The notes under the pieces: generated by a model
Database searches by the model: none
Told to the model about the DNA's origin: nothing
Seen by the model: the letters and a program-made list of their open reading frames with translations, nothing else
Part shown: piece by piece, positions 27,869-36,687 of the stretch
Layout of the letters: the number at the start of each line of letters is the position of its first letter
Position numbering within the stretch: position 1 is the stretch's first letter
Made by a program: the position numbers and the translations under genes
Assembly: GCA_905381055.1 (NCBI GenBank)
Contig: CAJPUR010000003.1
Location: 62,001 to 126,000, forward strand
Source: an uncultured Flavobacteriaceae bacterium
GTDB lineage: Bacteria > Bacteroidota > Bacteroidia > Flavobacteriales > Flavobacteriaceae
Direction of reading: 5' to 3'
Length of the DNA: 64,000 bases

Positions 27869-28192
27869 CTAAAGTTTGGGATTCTTTAAATGTCTATTTT
27901 TATCTCTTTTAGTCTTATATTTTAATTTTTTGTCAAAAACTTTTTGAATATCAATACCTGTTTGATTCGCAATACAAAGAACAACAAAAATTACATCTGC
28001 TAATTCTACCCCTAAATCTTTCTCTTTATCACTTTCTTTTTCACTTTGCTCACCATACCTTCTACCTATGATTCTAGCAACTTCTCCAACTTCCTCTGAT
28101 AATTGAGTCATATTAGTTAAAACATCAAAATATCTGACACCATACTTTTTGATCCAACTATCAACTTGCTTTTGTGATTTTTTTAAATCCAT
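27869..28192 (-). CDS. MazG-like nucleotide pyrophosphohydrolase
   Basis: All-alpha NTP pyrophosphohydrolase of the MazG/dUTPase superfamily, expected to cleave (d)NTPs to (d)NMPs and PPi. The metal-binding helices are visible: LSEEVGEVARIIGRRYGE (ExxE) and DLGVELADVIFVVLCIAN (ExxD). The single-domain form of about 107 residues resembles YpjD/MazG-related house-cleaning enzymes. The ATG at 28192 (MDLKKSQ) is preferred over an upstream in-frame TTG at 28216, whose extra residues look non-coding. It precedes aroA by 5 bases. Confidence 0.88.
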   Translation of the reverse strand: MDLKKSQKQVDSWIKKYGVRYFDVLTNMTQLSEEVGEVARIIGRRYGEQSEKESDKEKDLGVELADVIFVVLCIANQTGIDIQKVFDKKLKYKTKRDKNRHLKNPKL

Positions 28193-28249
28193 TTTATTTT
28201 TATAAAAATACACCAACTTCTCTTAATGTACAATTGTTTGGGCTATTCA

Positions 28250-28951
28250 CTAACCTATTAATTTAATTAATTGAGACAGACTATTAACTATTAAACATAA
28301 ATTATGTTCATTTTCATTATGGGAATTAAAATGAATTGCACTCATTCCAGCAGCAATTGACCCTTTGATATCAGATTCAAAACTATCTCCTATCATTAAC
28401 GAATTATTGGCTTTAGTATTAGCTTTAGTTAAGGCGAAATTAAAAATTTTGATATCAGGTTTTTTAAATCCAACCTCTTCAGCAGTTGTAACAGTTTTGA
28501 AAAAAGGGGATAATAATGAATTATTTATTTTTTTGTTTTGAGCTTCAGTGAAACCATTAGTTATAACATGTAAGTTGTATTTTTTAATTAATTTATTTAA
28601 TAATTTAGCTGAATCTTTAATTAAAAAATTAAATGTTGATAATTTTTTTAAGTACATTCTAGAAATTTTTTCAATATGAGTGTCAGAAATTTTAAATTTT
28701 AAATCACAAAAACTTTTTTTAAGCCTTAAAATTCTGAGTTGTTCATATGAAATTTTATCTTTTCTGTATAAACTCCAAAAATGATGGTTATTTGAATTAT
28801 AAACAGGTAAAAAAAATTTTAATGATAACTTAATTTTTTCTTTACCAAAAATATATTTAAAGGTAGATTCAGAATTTTTGTCAAAATCCCAAATAGTATG
28901 ATCTAAATCAAAAAAAATATCAGTTATATTTTTATCAAAAATTGACTTCAA
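28250..28951 (-). CDS. HAD-superfamily phosphatase, YjjG-like
   Basis: Haloacid dehalogenase-type phosphatase of 233 residues. Motif I is DLD (Asp15/Asp17 in FFDLDHTIWDF), motif II is HVITNGF, motif III includes KKPD (EEVGFKKPDIKIF) and motif IV is MIGDSFESDIKG. The overall pattern resembles YjjG, a nucleotidase that hydrolyses non-canonical pyrimidine nucleotides, and the cap is helical (C1 type). The nucleotidase role is inferred. Together with the MazG-like gene 57 bases downstream it may serve nucleotide pool cleaning. Preceded by mpl by 8 bases. Confidence 0.88.
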   Translation of the reverse strand: MKSIFDKNITDIFFDLDHTIWDFDKNSESTFKYIFGKEKIKLSLKFFLPVYNSNNHHFWSLYRKDKISYEQLRILRLKKSFCDLKFKISDTHIEKISRMYLKKLSTFNFLIKDSAKLLNKLIKKYNLHVITNGFTEAQNKKINNSLLSPFFKTVTTAEEVGFKKPDIKIFNFALTKANTKANNSLMIGDSFESDIKGSIAAGMSAIHFNSHNENEHNLCLIVNSLSQLIKLIG

Positions 28952-28959
28952 TAGGAAAA

Positions 28960-30318
28960 TTATTTAAAAAAAGATTTCAAAATATCCCATCTCATTCCTC
29001 CAAAATCTCCAGAACTCATCATCAAGAGGACTGAGTTTTTCCAGTTTTTAGAGTAAAGATATTGCTTTAATTTATTTGAATTTGTAAAAATCAAAATTGA
29101 ATCATTGTCAAATGCTTTTCTGATTTCTTCAGGAAGAATAATTTTCCTGTTTTTGTATTTCAAATTATTTAAGTCATAAAAAATTATTGCCTCATCTGAT
29201 AAATTAAGTGATCCTGAATACATTTTAATAAATTTCTTATCTAAACTACTAAAAGTATGTAATTCAAGACAATAAATTTTTTTTAAATTAAAGTAAAGAT
29301 CATTTATTGCCTCACAAGAAGCAAAAACTTTACTTGGTGAATGAGCAAAATCTTTATACAAAAAACAATTTGATCCCTTTTCTAATAATTCCAACCTTTT
29401 TGAGGCCCCTTTAAAAGTAGAAATAGCTTCATAAAAATCATTTGAGTCAACACCAAAAAGTTGAGTAATCCACTTTGCTCCAGACAAATTTTCTAAATTA
29501 TGTTTGCCAAAAATCATTAAGGGAACTTCTCCAAATTCAGTTTCCAAAAATGTAACCGAATTATCAATTTTAAATTTTGGTAAAATGTAAGGTATTTTTC
29601 TGATAGAATTCTTTGATTCATTAACAATTCTGTTAAGAATTTGATCAGATTTATTAAAAACTAAAACACCTCCAGGAACAATTGAATTTATAAATTTTTT
29701 GAATTGATTGACATAGTCTTCAAATGTGGGAAATACATTTATATGATCCCAAGAAATTCCAGAAATTAAAGCAATATTGGGTTTATACCATAAAAACTTA
29801 GATTTTAAGTCAAGTGGTGAAGAAAAATATTCATCTCCTTCAATTAAAATAAAATCATTTTCTTCTTTTAAATTTACCATGTTTTCAAATCCTTCAAGTT
29901 GAGCGCCTAGCATATAATCTAGTGAAATTCCGTTGTATTTGAGAACATGAAGAACCATTGAAGAAATTGATGTTTTACCATGACTCCCAGAAATTACAAC
30001 TCTAGTCTTAAATTTCGAGTACTCGTACAAAAATTCAGGGTATGAAAAAATCTTAATATTTTTTTTTAAGGATTCTATTAACTCTGGATTATCTTTTTTG
30101 GCATGCATCCCTATTATAACAATATCAATTTTTTTGTTAATCTTATTCTTATCCCATCCTAACTTAGAAGGAAGCAAATTATGTTTCTTTAAATTTGAAA
30201 ATGAAGGCTCAAAAATTTTGTCATCACTACCAGAGATTTCAAAACCTTTTAAAAAAAGCTCAATTGCTAAATTATGCATAGCACTTCCCCCAATTGCAAT
30301 AAAATGAATTTTCTTCAT
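28960..30318 (-). CDS. mpl: murein tripeptide ligase Mpl
   Basis: Mur-ligase-like enzyme that reattaches L-Ala-gamma-D-Glu-meso-DAP to UDP-MurNAc during peptidoglycan recycling. The N-terminus IHFIAIGGSAMHNLAIELF differs from the MurC GIGGIGMSG pattern and is typical of Mpl. The P-loop GSHGKTS is at 111-117, EGDEYFSSPLD follows, and FAHSPSKVFAS replaces the MurC DDYAHHP motif. Length 452 residues. murC is present elsewhere (5762-7099), which supports this being the paralogue. No AmpG-like importer is seen here. Spaced 2 bases from the TPR protein gene upstream. Confidence 0.9.
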   Translation of the reverse strand: MKKIHFIAIGGSAMHNLAIELFLKGFEISGSDDKIFEPSFSNLKKHNLLPSKLGWDKNKINKKIDIVIIGMHAKKDNPELIESLKKNIKIFSYPEFLYEYSKFKTRVVISGSHGKTSISSMVLHVLKYNGISLDYMLGAQLEGFENMVNLKEENDFILIEGDEYFSSPLDLKSKFLWYKPNIALISGISWDHINVFPTFEDYVNQFKKFINSIVPGGVLVFNKSDQILNRIVNESKNSIRKIPYILPKFKIDNSVTFLETEFGEVPLMIFGKHNLENLSGAKWITQLFGVDSNDFYEAISTFKGASKRLELLEKGSNCFLYKDFAHSPSKVFASCEAINDLYFNLKKIYCLELHTFSSLDKKFIKMYSGSLNLSDEAIIFYDLNNLKYKNRKIILPEEIRKAFDNDSILIFTNSNKLKQYLYSKNWKNSVLLMMSSGDFGGMRWDILKSFFK

Positions 30319-30320
30319 TT

Positions 30321-31208
30321 CTAATTTTTATTTAATATTTTTTTTGCTTCTGTAAAATTAGGTTTTAAAAGCAATGATTCATTTAAATAATAATTTGATT
30401 TAAAAACATCATTTTCTTTCAAATAAATTTGAGCTAATCTGAGATAGATCCATTCTTTTGGAATTGTATTATTTAAATCATACTTTAAAACATTTTTTAA
30501 AAAACATGATGAATCCTCAAAAACAATATTATTAAGTAAAGCAATTTCAACTATTTCGTAATAAAGACCTTTTCTTAAACTATTTTTATATTCAATAAAT
30601 TCATCACAACTATACTTTTTATTAAAAATTTTAATTGCATTAACATAATGTTTTCTAGATATTTTTTTTTTACCTCTAATCTCTTGAATTAATCCTTTAG
30701 TTAAATTTCCTTCAATTGAATCTAAATTAATAATCCTATTTGCATAATATTCGGATTTTTTAAAACTTCCGCCCAAAAATAGAGGCAATTGTGCATATAA
30801 CTTAGAAAGACTAATCATACTTAAAATGTGATTTTTATTTAACTCCAGAGCCTTTTCAAAATGAAAAATTGCTTTTTTAATAAACTTTAATGATGTCATA
30901 GAGTTTAATTGTTTTGCAATGATACCTGAGTACCCTCCAATTTTATAATAATTATTATATGATTTTTCTCCTAAATTCAATCTTTCCTCAATAAATACAA
31001 TTGCCCTTTTGTAGTCTTTTTTTTGATCAGATAATTCTGATAAATATTTGTAGTCCTCGAGGCTTTTATTTTTTTTTTCAAATTTTTTTATTGTAGTTAT
31101 ATATTCAAAATCATTTTCAAAATCATATGTAGCAAATGGAGTTGGACTTTGGGAATTCAAAATACTTTGAAAGATAAAAAACAAAAAAAATATCATATTT
31201 CTTTTCAT
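30321..31208 (-). CDS. secreted TPR-repeat protein of unknown function
   Basis: A 295-residue protein with a hydrophobic signal peptide (MIFFLFFIFQSILNSQS) and no lipobox, so it is exported to the periplasm or beyond. Helical repeats of TPR type are visible (YKYLSELSDQKKDYKRAIVFIEERL, AIFHFEKALELNKNHILSMISLSKLYAQ, LAQIYLKENDVFKSNYYLNESLLLKPNF). TPR arrays mediate protein contacts; the partner is unknown. It lies between obg (8 bases) and mpl (2 bases), so it is co-expressed with them. I do not recognise a named family. Confidence 0.8.
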   Translation of the reverse strand: MKRNMIFFLFFIFQSILNSQSPTPFATYDFENDFEYITTIKKFEKKNKSLEDYKYLSELSDQKKDYKRAIVFIEERLNLGEKSYNNYYKIGGYSGIIAKQLNSMTSLKFIKKAIFHFEKALELNKNHILSMISLSKLYAQLPLFLGGSFKKSEYYANRIINLDSIEGNLTKGLIQEIRGKKKISRKHYVNAIKIFNKKYSCDEFIEYKNSLRKGLYYEIVEIALLNNIVFEDSSCFLKNVLKYDLNNTIPKEWIYLRLAQIYLKENDVFKSNYYLNESLLLKPNFTEAKKILNKN

Positions 31209-31216
31209 AAATTTTA

Positions 31217-32227
31217 TTAATAAGTATTATTTAATTTCTTCCACAGCAAATCTTTAAGTTCTCTAATTCCAATTTTTGAAAAAGATGAAATCATAACTTT
31301 ATTTATTTTATGATCAAATTTTTTATTTATATCAATAAAGTATTCATCAAATAATTCTTGATCTAATAAATCACATTTTGTAAAAGCAACAATAAATTGT
31401 TTATCAATTAATTCTGGATTAAATTTCACTAATTCTTTTTGTAGTATTTCAAATTCAACTTTTAAATCTTTTGAATCAATTGGAATTAAATACAATAAAA
31501 CAGAATTTCTTTCTATATGTCTTAAAAAATAGTGTCCTAATCCTTTACCATCAGAGGCACCTTCAATTATACCTGGAATATCTGCTACTACAAATGAGTG
31601 ATGATTATCTAAATCAACAATCCCTAGATTAGGTTTTAAAGTAGTAAATTCATAATCCGCTATTTTAGGTTTAGCAGATGTGATTTTTGATAAAAGAGTT
31701 GACTTTCCAGCATTTGGAAATCCAACAAATCCCACATCAGCTAACAATTTTAATTCTAAAGTTATTTGCATTTGAATACCTTTTTTACCTGGTTGTGCAT
31801 ATCTAGGAGTTTGCCTAGTTGAAGATTTAAAATGAGTATTACCTCTTCCTCCAATGCCTCCTTTCAAAACAATTTCTTGATTATTTTTTTCAGAAATTTC
31901 AAAAATCATTTTGTCTGTATTAGAATTTTTTATAATAGTTCCAATTGGCACATCAATGTAAAGATCTTTACCGTTTTTACCAGACGATATATTCTTACTT
32001 CCATCACCCCCGTGTCCAGCTCTAAAAAACTTTTGAAACTTAAATGGATATAATGTCCATAAGTCTGGATTAGCTCTAAAAACCACATTACCCCCCCTAC
32101 CTCCATCACCCCCATCAGGCCCTCCTTTTGAAATGAATTTTTCACGTCGTAAATGAACGGATCCTTTACCTCCATTACCAGAATTTATTGTAATTTTTAC
32201 AAAATCAACAAAATTACCCTCAGTCAT
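31217..32227 (-). CDS. obg: GTPase Obg/CgtA
   Basis: Ribosome-associated GTPase involved in 50S assembly and stress control. The glycine-rich Obg fold fills residues 1-160 ([31 protein letters not shown]). The G domain has GFPNAGKST (169-177), [10 protein letters not shown] (G3) and TKCD (G4). Length 336 residues; the short form without the C-terminal OCT domain, as common in Bacteroidota. It follows adk by 4 bases. Confidence 0.97.
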   Translation of the reverse strand: MTEGNFVDFVKITINSGNGGKGSVHLRREKFISKGGPDGGDGGRGGNVVFRANPDLWTLYPFKFQKFFRAGHGGDGSKNISSGKNGKDLYIDVPIGTIIKNSNTDKMIFEISEKNNQEIVLKGGIGGRGNTHFKSSTRQTPRYAQPGKKGIQMQITLELKLLADVGFVGFPNAGKSTLLSKITSAKPKIADYEFTTLKPNLGIVDLDNHHSFVVADIPGIIEGASDGKGLGHYFLRHIERNSVLLYLIPIDSKDLKVEFEILQKELVKFNPELIDKQFIVAFTKCDLLDQELFDEYFIDINKKFDHKINKVMISSFSKIGIRELKDLLWKKLNNTY

Positions 32228-32231
32228 TTAA

Positions 32232-32804
32232 CTATAATTTGTCAATCAAACTTGTTAGACGATTATTTACTTCTCCAACCTCTCCAATACCATTAACAGA
32301 GTGAAATTTTTTTTGATTTTCATAGTAAACTTTTAAAATAGATGTTTTTTTATTGTACTCTTCAAATCTGTTTCTAATTTTCTCCTCATCTTGATCATCA
32401 AGCCTTCCTCCAATTATTCCTCTGTTTAATAATCGAATTATTAATTCTTCATCGTTTGCTTCTAATGCAATTGTTGTTGTAATATGCATATTTTTTTTTG
32501 CAAGAAATTTATCTAAAGCTTTTGCTTGATTAATAGTTCTTGGAAATCCGTCAAATATATAACCTTTGACACCAGTGTTTTTATCAACTTCATTTTCTAA
32601 CATACTTATAGTTAAATTATCAGGAACAAGATCTCCTTTGTCCATGAAAGATTTCGCTAATTCACCGAGCTTTGTTGAATTTTTAATGTTATATCTAAAA
32701 ACATCCCCTGTTGAAATATGTAAAAGATTATATTTAATTCTTAAAAATTCGGCTTGAGTACCTTTTCCAGCTCCAGGTTTTCCAAAAAGGACAATATTAA
32801 TCAT
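32232..32804 (-). CDS. adk: adenylate kinase
   Basis: Cytoplasmic phosphotransfer enzyme (ATP + AMP = 2 ADP). The P-loop GKPGAGKGT is at residues 8-16. FDGFPRTINQAKALD is the NMP-binding/signature block and RLDDQDEEKIRNRFEEY follows. At 190 residues it is the short form with a minimal LID and no zinc-binding Cys. It is the first gene of the minus-strand run that reaches dnaG, with promoter boxes just upstream and purK divergent from it. Confidence 0.97.
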   Translation of the reverse strand: MINIVLFGKPGAGKGTQAEFLRIKYNLLHISTGDVFRYNIKNSTKLGELAKSFMDKGDLVPDNLTISMLENEVDKNTGVKGYIFDGFPRTINQAKALDKFLAKKNMHITTTIALEANDEELIIRLLNRGIIGGRLDDQDEEKIRNRFEEYNKKTSILKVYYENQKKFHSVNGIGEVGEVNNRLTSLIDKL

Positions 32805-32827
32805 ATAAAAAATTATTAATTATAATA

Positions 32828-32835
32828 CAAAGATA
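32828..32835 (-). promoter_or_regulatory. -7 box upstream of adk
   Basis: The minus strand reads TATCTTTG (TAnnTTTG), 23 bases before the adk ATG. The same octamer recurs on the same strand at 32870-32863, so two tandem start sites are possible. It lies in the 90-base divergent region with purK. Confidence 0.5.
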
Positions 32836-32876
32836 TCTTTTTTGAATAGTGTTTAAAAATTCCAAAGATATATCCG

Positions 32877-32884
32877 TATTTTTG
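32877..32884 (+). promoter_or_regulatory. -7 box upstream of purK
   Basis: TATTTTTG matches TAnnTTTG and ends 10 bases before the purK ATG at 32895, predicting a leader of only a few bases. No clear -33 TTG at canonical spacing is visible. Confidence 0.45.
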
Positions 32885-32894
32885 TAAAATATAT

Positions 32895-34049
32895 ATGGAT
32901 TTTTTTTCTTCTAATAAAAAGTTTGGGATTTTAGGTGGGGGCCAACTGGGTAAAATGATTCTTGCTGCAACTCAAAAATGGGACATTACAACATACGTAT
33001 TAGATCCAAATAAAAATGCTCCTTCAAGTTTTTGTTGTAATTTTTTTAAGCAAGGTGATTTTAAAGATTTTGAGACCGTTTATAATTTTGGAAAAAAATT
33101 AGATTTAATAACATTTGAAATTGAACATGTAAATTTAAAGGCTCTCTATAAATTAGAGGAAGAAGGGGTTTTAGTTTATCCTTCACCTAGAAATTTATCT
33201 ATAATTCAAGACAAATTCTCTCAAAAAAAATTTTATCAAAAAAATAACATTCCAACTGCAAAATTTAATTTTTTTAGTAAAAAAAATGAATTGGAAAATG
33301 CCCTAAAAAACAATGTGATATCCATACCTTTTGTTTGGAAATCTACAAAATTAGGATATGATGGATATGGTGTAAAAGTTATTAAATCTAAAAAAGATTT
33401 ATCTAAAATAAATAACGTTCCTTGTATTACTGAAGAACTTATAAAATATTCTAATGAACTTTCTGTAATTATTTGTAGAAATCCAAATGAGGAATCAAAA
33501 ATTTACCCTGTAATTGAAATGGAATTTAATAAATTATCAAATCAAGTTGAAAATGTTATTTGCCCAGCTCAAATTTCTAACAAATCAATGATTAAAGCTG
33601 AAAAAATTGCTTTAAAAGTTTCTAAATCATTTAATCATGTTGGACTCTTAGCAATAGAAATGTTTTTAACTGAAGAAAACGAGGTTTTAGTAAATGAAGT
33701 TGCACCAAGACCCCATAACAGTGGACATTTTACAATTGAAGGATCTCTAACTAACCAATTTGAACAACATTTAAGAGGAATATTAAATCTACCCTTAGGA
33801 GAAACAAACCTAATATCACCAAGTGTTATGATAAATTTAGTTGGTCCAATTGGTATTAATGGTAAAGTTTCATATAAGAATATTAAAAAATTACTTAAAT
33901 TAAAGGGAGTAAATCTTCATATTTATGGTAAAAAAGAAACTCGTCCAAATCGAAAATTAGGTCACGTCACTATTATTAATAAAAATATAATTAAAGCAAA
34001 AAAAATTGCTAAAAAAATTAAAGAAACAGTAATAATAATTTCAAAATAA
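32895..34049 (+). CDS. purK: N5-carboxyaminoimidazole ribonucleotide synthase PurK
   Basis: ATP-grasp enzyme converting AIR and bicarbonate to N5-CAIR in purine synthesis. The N-terminal Rossmann-like segment is FGILGGGQLGKM. Y(D)GYGVKVI forms part of the ATP-grasp lid. ITEELIKYSNELSVI and the metal/ATP site NEVAPRPHNSGHFTIEG are also seen. Length 384 residues. It is immediately followed by purE (1 base gap), giving the classical purK-purE pair for successive steps. Confidence 0.96.
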   Translation: MDFFSSNKKFGILGGGQLGKMILAATQKWDITTYVLDPNKNAPSSFCCNFFKQGDFKDFETVYNFGKKLDLITFEIEHVNLKALYKLEEEGVLVYPSPRNLSIIQDKFSQKKFYQKNNIPTAKFNFFSKKNELENALKNNVISIPFVWKSTKLGYDGYGVKVIKSKKDLSKINNVPCITEELIKYSNELSVIICRNPNEESKIYPVIEMEFNKLSNQVENVICPAQISNKSMIKAEKIALKVSKSFNHVGLLAIEMFLTEENEVLVNEVAPRPHNSGHFTIEGSLTNQFEQHLRGILNLPLGETNLISPSVMINLVGPIGINGKVSYKNIKKLLKLKGVNLHIYGKKETRPNRKLGHVTIINKNIIKAKKIAKKIKETVIIISK

Positions 34050-34050
34050 T

Positions 34051-34527
34051 ATGGCACAAATAGGAATAATTATGGGAAGCAAGTCTGATATGCCAGTCTT
34101 GAATGAAGCAATAGAGATAATTAAAGAATTTAAAATTGATTATGAAGTTGATATTGTCTCTGCACATAGAACACCAGAAAAAATGATTGAATATGGTAAA
34201 AAAGCTCATGAAAGAGGGATAAAGGTAATTATTGCAGGAGCAGGAGGAGCTGCCCACCTCCCTGGAATGATTGCTGCATGTAGTCCACTACCAGTAATTG
34301 GTGTTCCAGTAAAATCAAAAAATTCAATTGATGGATGGGATTCTATTTTATCAATACTTCAAATGCCTGGAGGAGTTCCTGTAGCAACTGTAGCTCTAAA
34401 CGGAGCAAAAAATGCAGGAATTCTTGCTGCACAAATTATAGGTACTTTTGATAAAAAAATTAATCAAGAAATAATTTCATATAAAAAAATAATGGAAAAA
34501 AAAGTTATTGATTCTTTTAAAAAATAA
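34051..34527 (+). CDS. purE: N5-CAIR mutase PurE
   Basis: Class I PurE converts N5-CAIR to CAIR, the step after PurK. MGSKSDMPVLNEA near the start, SAHRTPEKM, AGAGGAAHLPGM and GVPVKSKNSIDGWDSILSILQMPGGVPVATV contain the known substrate-binding residues. Length 158 residues, normal. Co-transcribed with purK; the M3 peptidase gene follows directly. Confidence 0.97.
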   Translation: MAQIGIIMGSKSDMPVLNEAIEIIKEFKIDYEVDIVSAHRTPEKMIEYGKKAHERGIKVIIAGAGGAAHLPGMIAACSPLPVIGVPVKSKNSIDGWDSILSILQMPGGVPVATVALNGAKNAGILAAQIIGTFDKKINQEIISYKKIMEKKVIDSFKK

Positions 34528-34531
34528 TATT

Positions 34532-36550
34532 TTGAAATCTATTTTATTAAATAAATTTGATACCCCATATAATAGCATACCCTTCAGTAAAATCAAACCA
34601 AATGATTTTATTTTCGCTATTAAAGAAGAAATAAAAATAACTCTAATAAAAATAGATAAAATTTGTTCTCAAACAGATAAACCGTCATTTAAAAACACAA
34701 TTGAACCTTTATCAAATTGTAGTGAAAAACTTAAAATCATTTCTGGAATTCTATTTAGCTTGAATAATGCTGAAACCAATTCAGAACTGCAAGAAACAAC
34801 AAAATTAGTTTCACCAATACTTTCAAAATTTTATAATGATTTAAGTTTAAATAAAAAATTATTTGAGCGAGTGAAACAAATTCATTTGAAAAATAAAAAA
34901 AAATTAACTCATGAAAAACTTTACCTTATAAATAAACTATATAATAATTTTATTAGGAATGGTGTTCTTCTTAATGAAAAAAATAAAAAAAAACTGCGTT
35001 TAATTGATAAAAAACTATCATTACTTGGTCTAGAATTTGGAGAAAATTTATTGTCTGATAGCAAAATATTTCATATAAATATTACAAACAAAAAAAAATT
35101 ATTAGGCCTACCTGAAACGAGTATAAATCTTGCAAAGGATAAAGCAATATCAATGAATAAAAAGGGGTGGGTTTTTACTCTTGATTTTCCGAGCTATATT
35201 CCATTTATGAAGTTTTGTGATGACCGAAAATTAAGAAAAAAAATGTCAATAGCTTTCGGTAAAAGAGGATTTCAAAAAAATAAAAATAATAATGAAAACA
35301 TAATCTTTGAAATAATTAAACTAAGAAAAGTAAGAGCCAATCTATTAGGATATAAATCTCATTCTGAATTCGTTTTAGAGGATAGAATGGCAAAAACTGA
35401 AAAAAATGTAATTTCATTTCTGAACAATCTAAAGGAGATTACTTTACCTCTGGCAAAAAAAGAATGGAATTTTCTTAAGAAATTTTCTAAGAAAAATTTT
35501 AAGATAAATAAAATTCAAAAGTGGGATGTTGCATTTATTTCAGAAAAAATGAAGAAAGTTTTATTTGAAATTGATGAAACAAATATTAAGCCTTTTTTTC
35601 AACTTGATAAAGTCATAGATGGTATTTTTAAAATATCAAAAAAACTTTACGAATTAAAGTTTATAATCAATAAAAAAATTGAAACATATCACCCAAACGT
35701 AAACTGTTATGAAGTTTATAAAAAGAACAAATATTATGGATTACTTTATACAGATTTTTATCCTAGAAAAGGAAAAAGGAATGGTGCATGGATGACTTCC
35801 TTCATCCCTCAAAGAGATGGTCAAAGGCCACATGTTTCTATTGTTTGTAACTTTTCCCCTCCTTCAAAAAATGGAAATTCATTATTAAGTTTTTCAGAAG
35901 TAACTACCTTATTTCACGAATTTGGGCATGCCCTTCACGGTCTTTTAGCTAATTCAAAATACAGCTCTTTAAGTGGCACTTCAGTTCTTTGGGATTTTGT
36001 TGAACTTCCAAGTCAAATTATGGAAAATTGGTGTTATCAAGAAGATTCTTTAAAAATATTTGCAAAGCACTTTAATTCAAATAAAAAAATTTCAAAAAAA
36101 ATAATCAGAAAAATTCAAAAAGCCTCGATTTTTCAAAAGGGTTTAGAAACAATAAGACAGCTCAGTTATTCATATCTGGATATGTCTTTTCATAGTGTAG
36201 TGCCAAATAAAATTAAATCTATTAAGAATCATGAAAAAGATATTTTAAAAGATCTTCAATTTACTCCAGATATTAAGGATAACTGCATAAGCACATCGTT
36301 TTCTCATATTTTTAGTGGTGGGTATTCCTCAGGTTATTACAGTTATAAATGGGCAGAAGTTCTTGATGCTGATGCTTTTGAATTATTTATTGAAAAAGGG
36401 ATATTTAATAAAAAAGTTTCTAATTCCTTTTGTAAAAATATTTTGTCTAGAGGAGGAACCGAAGATCCAATGAAATTATATTTAAAATTTAGAGGTAAAA
36501 AACCTGATCCTAAAGCATTACTAAGAAGATCTGGATTAATTTTAAAATAA
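34532..36550 (+). CDS. M3 family metallopeptidase (oligopeptidase/dipeptidyl carboxypeptidase type)
   Basis: Zinc oligopeptidase of the thimet/OpdA/Dcp family, degrading peptides in the cytoplasm or periplasm. The zinc motif HEFGH is at residues 462-466, followed by the third ligand Glu in WDFVELPSQIMENW. FYPRKGKRNGAWM and FSHIFSGGYSSGYYSYKWAEV are substrate-binding blocks typical of M3. The start is taken as a TTG at 34532, five bases after the purE stop, because no ATG is near and the usual LLNKFDTPYNSIPF beginning follows. A more upstream TTG (34508) would overlap purE. Length about 672 residues. No signal peptide is seen. Confidence 0.93.
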   Translation: MKSILLNKFDTPYNSIPFSKIKPNDFIFAIKEEIKITLIKIDKICSQTDKPSFKNTIEPLSNCSEKLKIISGILFSLNNAETNSELQETTKLVSPILSKFYNDLSLNKKLFERVKQIHLKNKKKLTHEKLYLINKLYNNFIRNGVLLNEKNKKKLRLIDKKLSLLGLEFGENLLSDSKIFHINITNKKKLLGLPETSINLAKDKAISMNKKGWVFTLDFPSYIPFMKFCDDRKLRKKMSIAFGKRGFQKNKNNNENIIFEIIKLRKVRANLLGYKSHSEFVLEDRMAKTEKNVISFLNNLKEITLPLAKKEWNFLKKFSKKNFKINKIQKWDVAFISEKMKKVLFEIDETNIKPFFQLDKVIDGIFKISKKLYELKFIINKKIETYHPNVNCYEVYKKNKYYGLLYTDFYPRKGKRNGAWMTSFIPQRDGQRPHVSIVCNFSPPSKNGNSLLSFSEVTTLFHEFGHALHGLLANSKYSSLSGTSVLWDFVELPSQIMENWCYQEDSLKIFAKHFNSNKKISKKIIRKIQKASIFQKGLETIRQLSYSYLDMSFHSVVPNKIKSIKNHEKDILKDLQFTPDIKDNCISTSFSHIFSGGYSSGYYSYKWAEVLDADAFELFIEKGIFNKKVSNSFCKNILSRGGTEDPMKLYLKFRGKKPDPKALLRRSGLILK

Positions 36551-36662
36551 TTATTTAATTTTTTTTTAATCTAACTAATTAAGTGTTCATAAGTATTACT
36601 TTTTAGTTAAAAACTTCTTCGTTTTATTATCAATTGAGTCATTAAAGAAAAAGTTTTTAATA

Positions 36663-36670
36663 TAATTTTG
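36663..36670 (+). promoter_or_regulatory. -7 box upstream of gcvP
   Basis: TAATTTTG matches TAnnTTTG, 17 bases before the gcvP ATG. A TTG at 36634-36636 could be the -33 element, but the 26-base spacing is long. No glycine-riboswitch-like structure is apparent in the 137 bases before gcvP; they are plain A+T-rich sequence. Confidence 0.5.
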
Positions 36671-36687
36671 TATAAACAAAACAATAA

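Noticed and set aside
28960-30318. Second murC
   Set aside because: The GGSAMHNLA start and FAHSPSK motif fit Mpl, and an unambiguous murC is in the dcw cluster.
31930-32175. 81-codon minus-strand frame within obg in another phase
   Set aside because: It is a shadow of the glycine-rich Obg domain (repetitive GGN codons read out of frame).
36551-36687. Possible glycine riboswitch before gcvP
   Set aside because: The leader is A+T-rich without the conserved G-rich tandem aptamer elements, and the -7 box leaves only a short leader.
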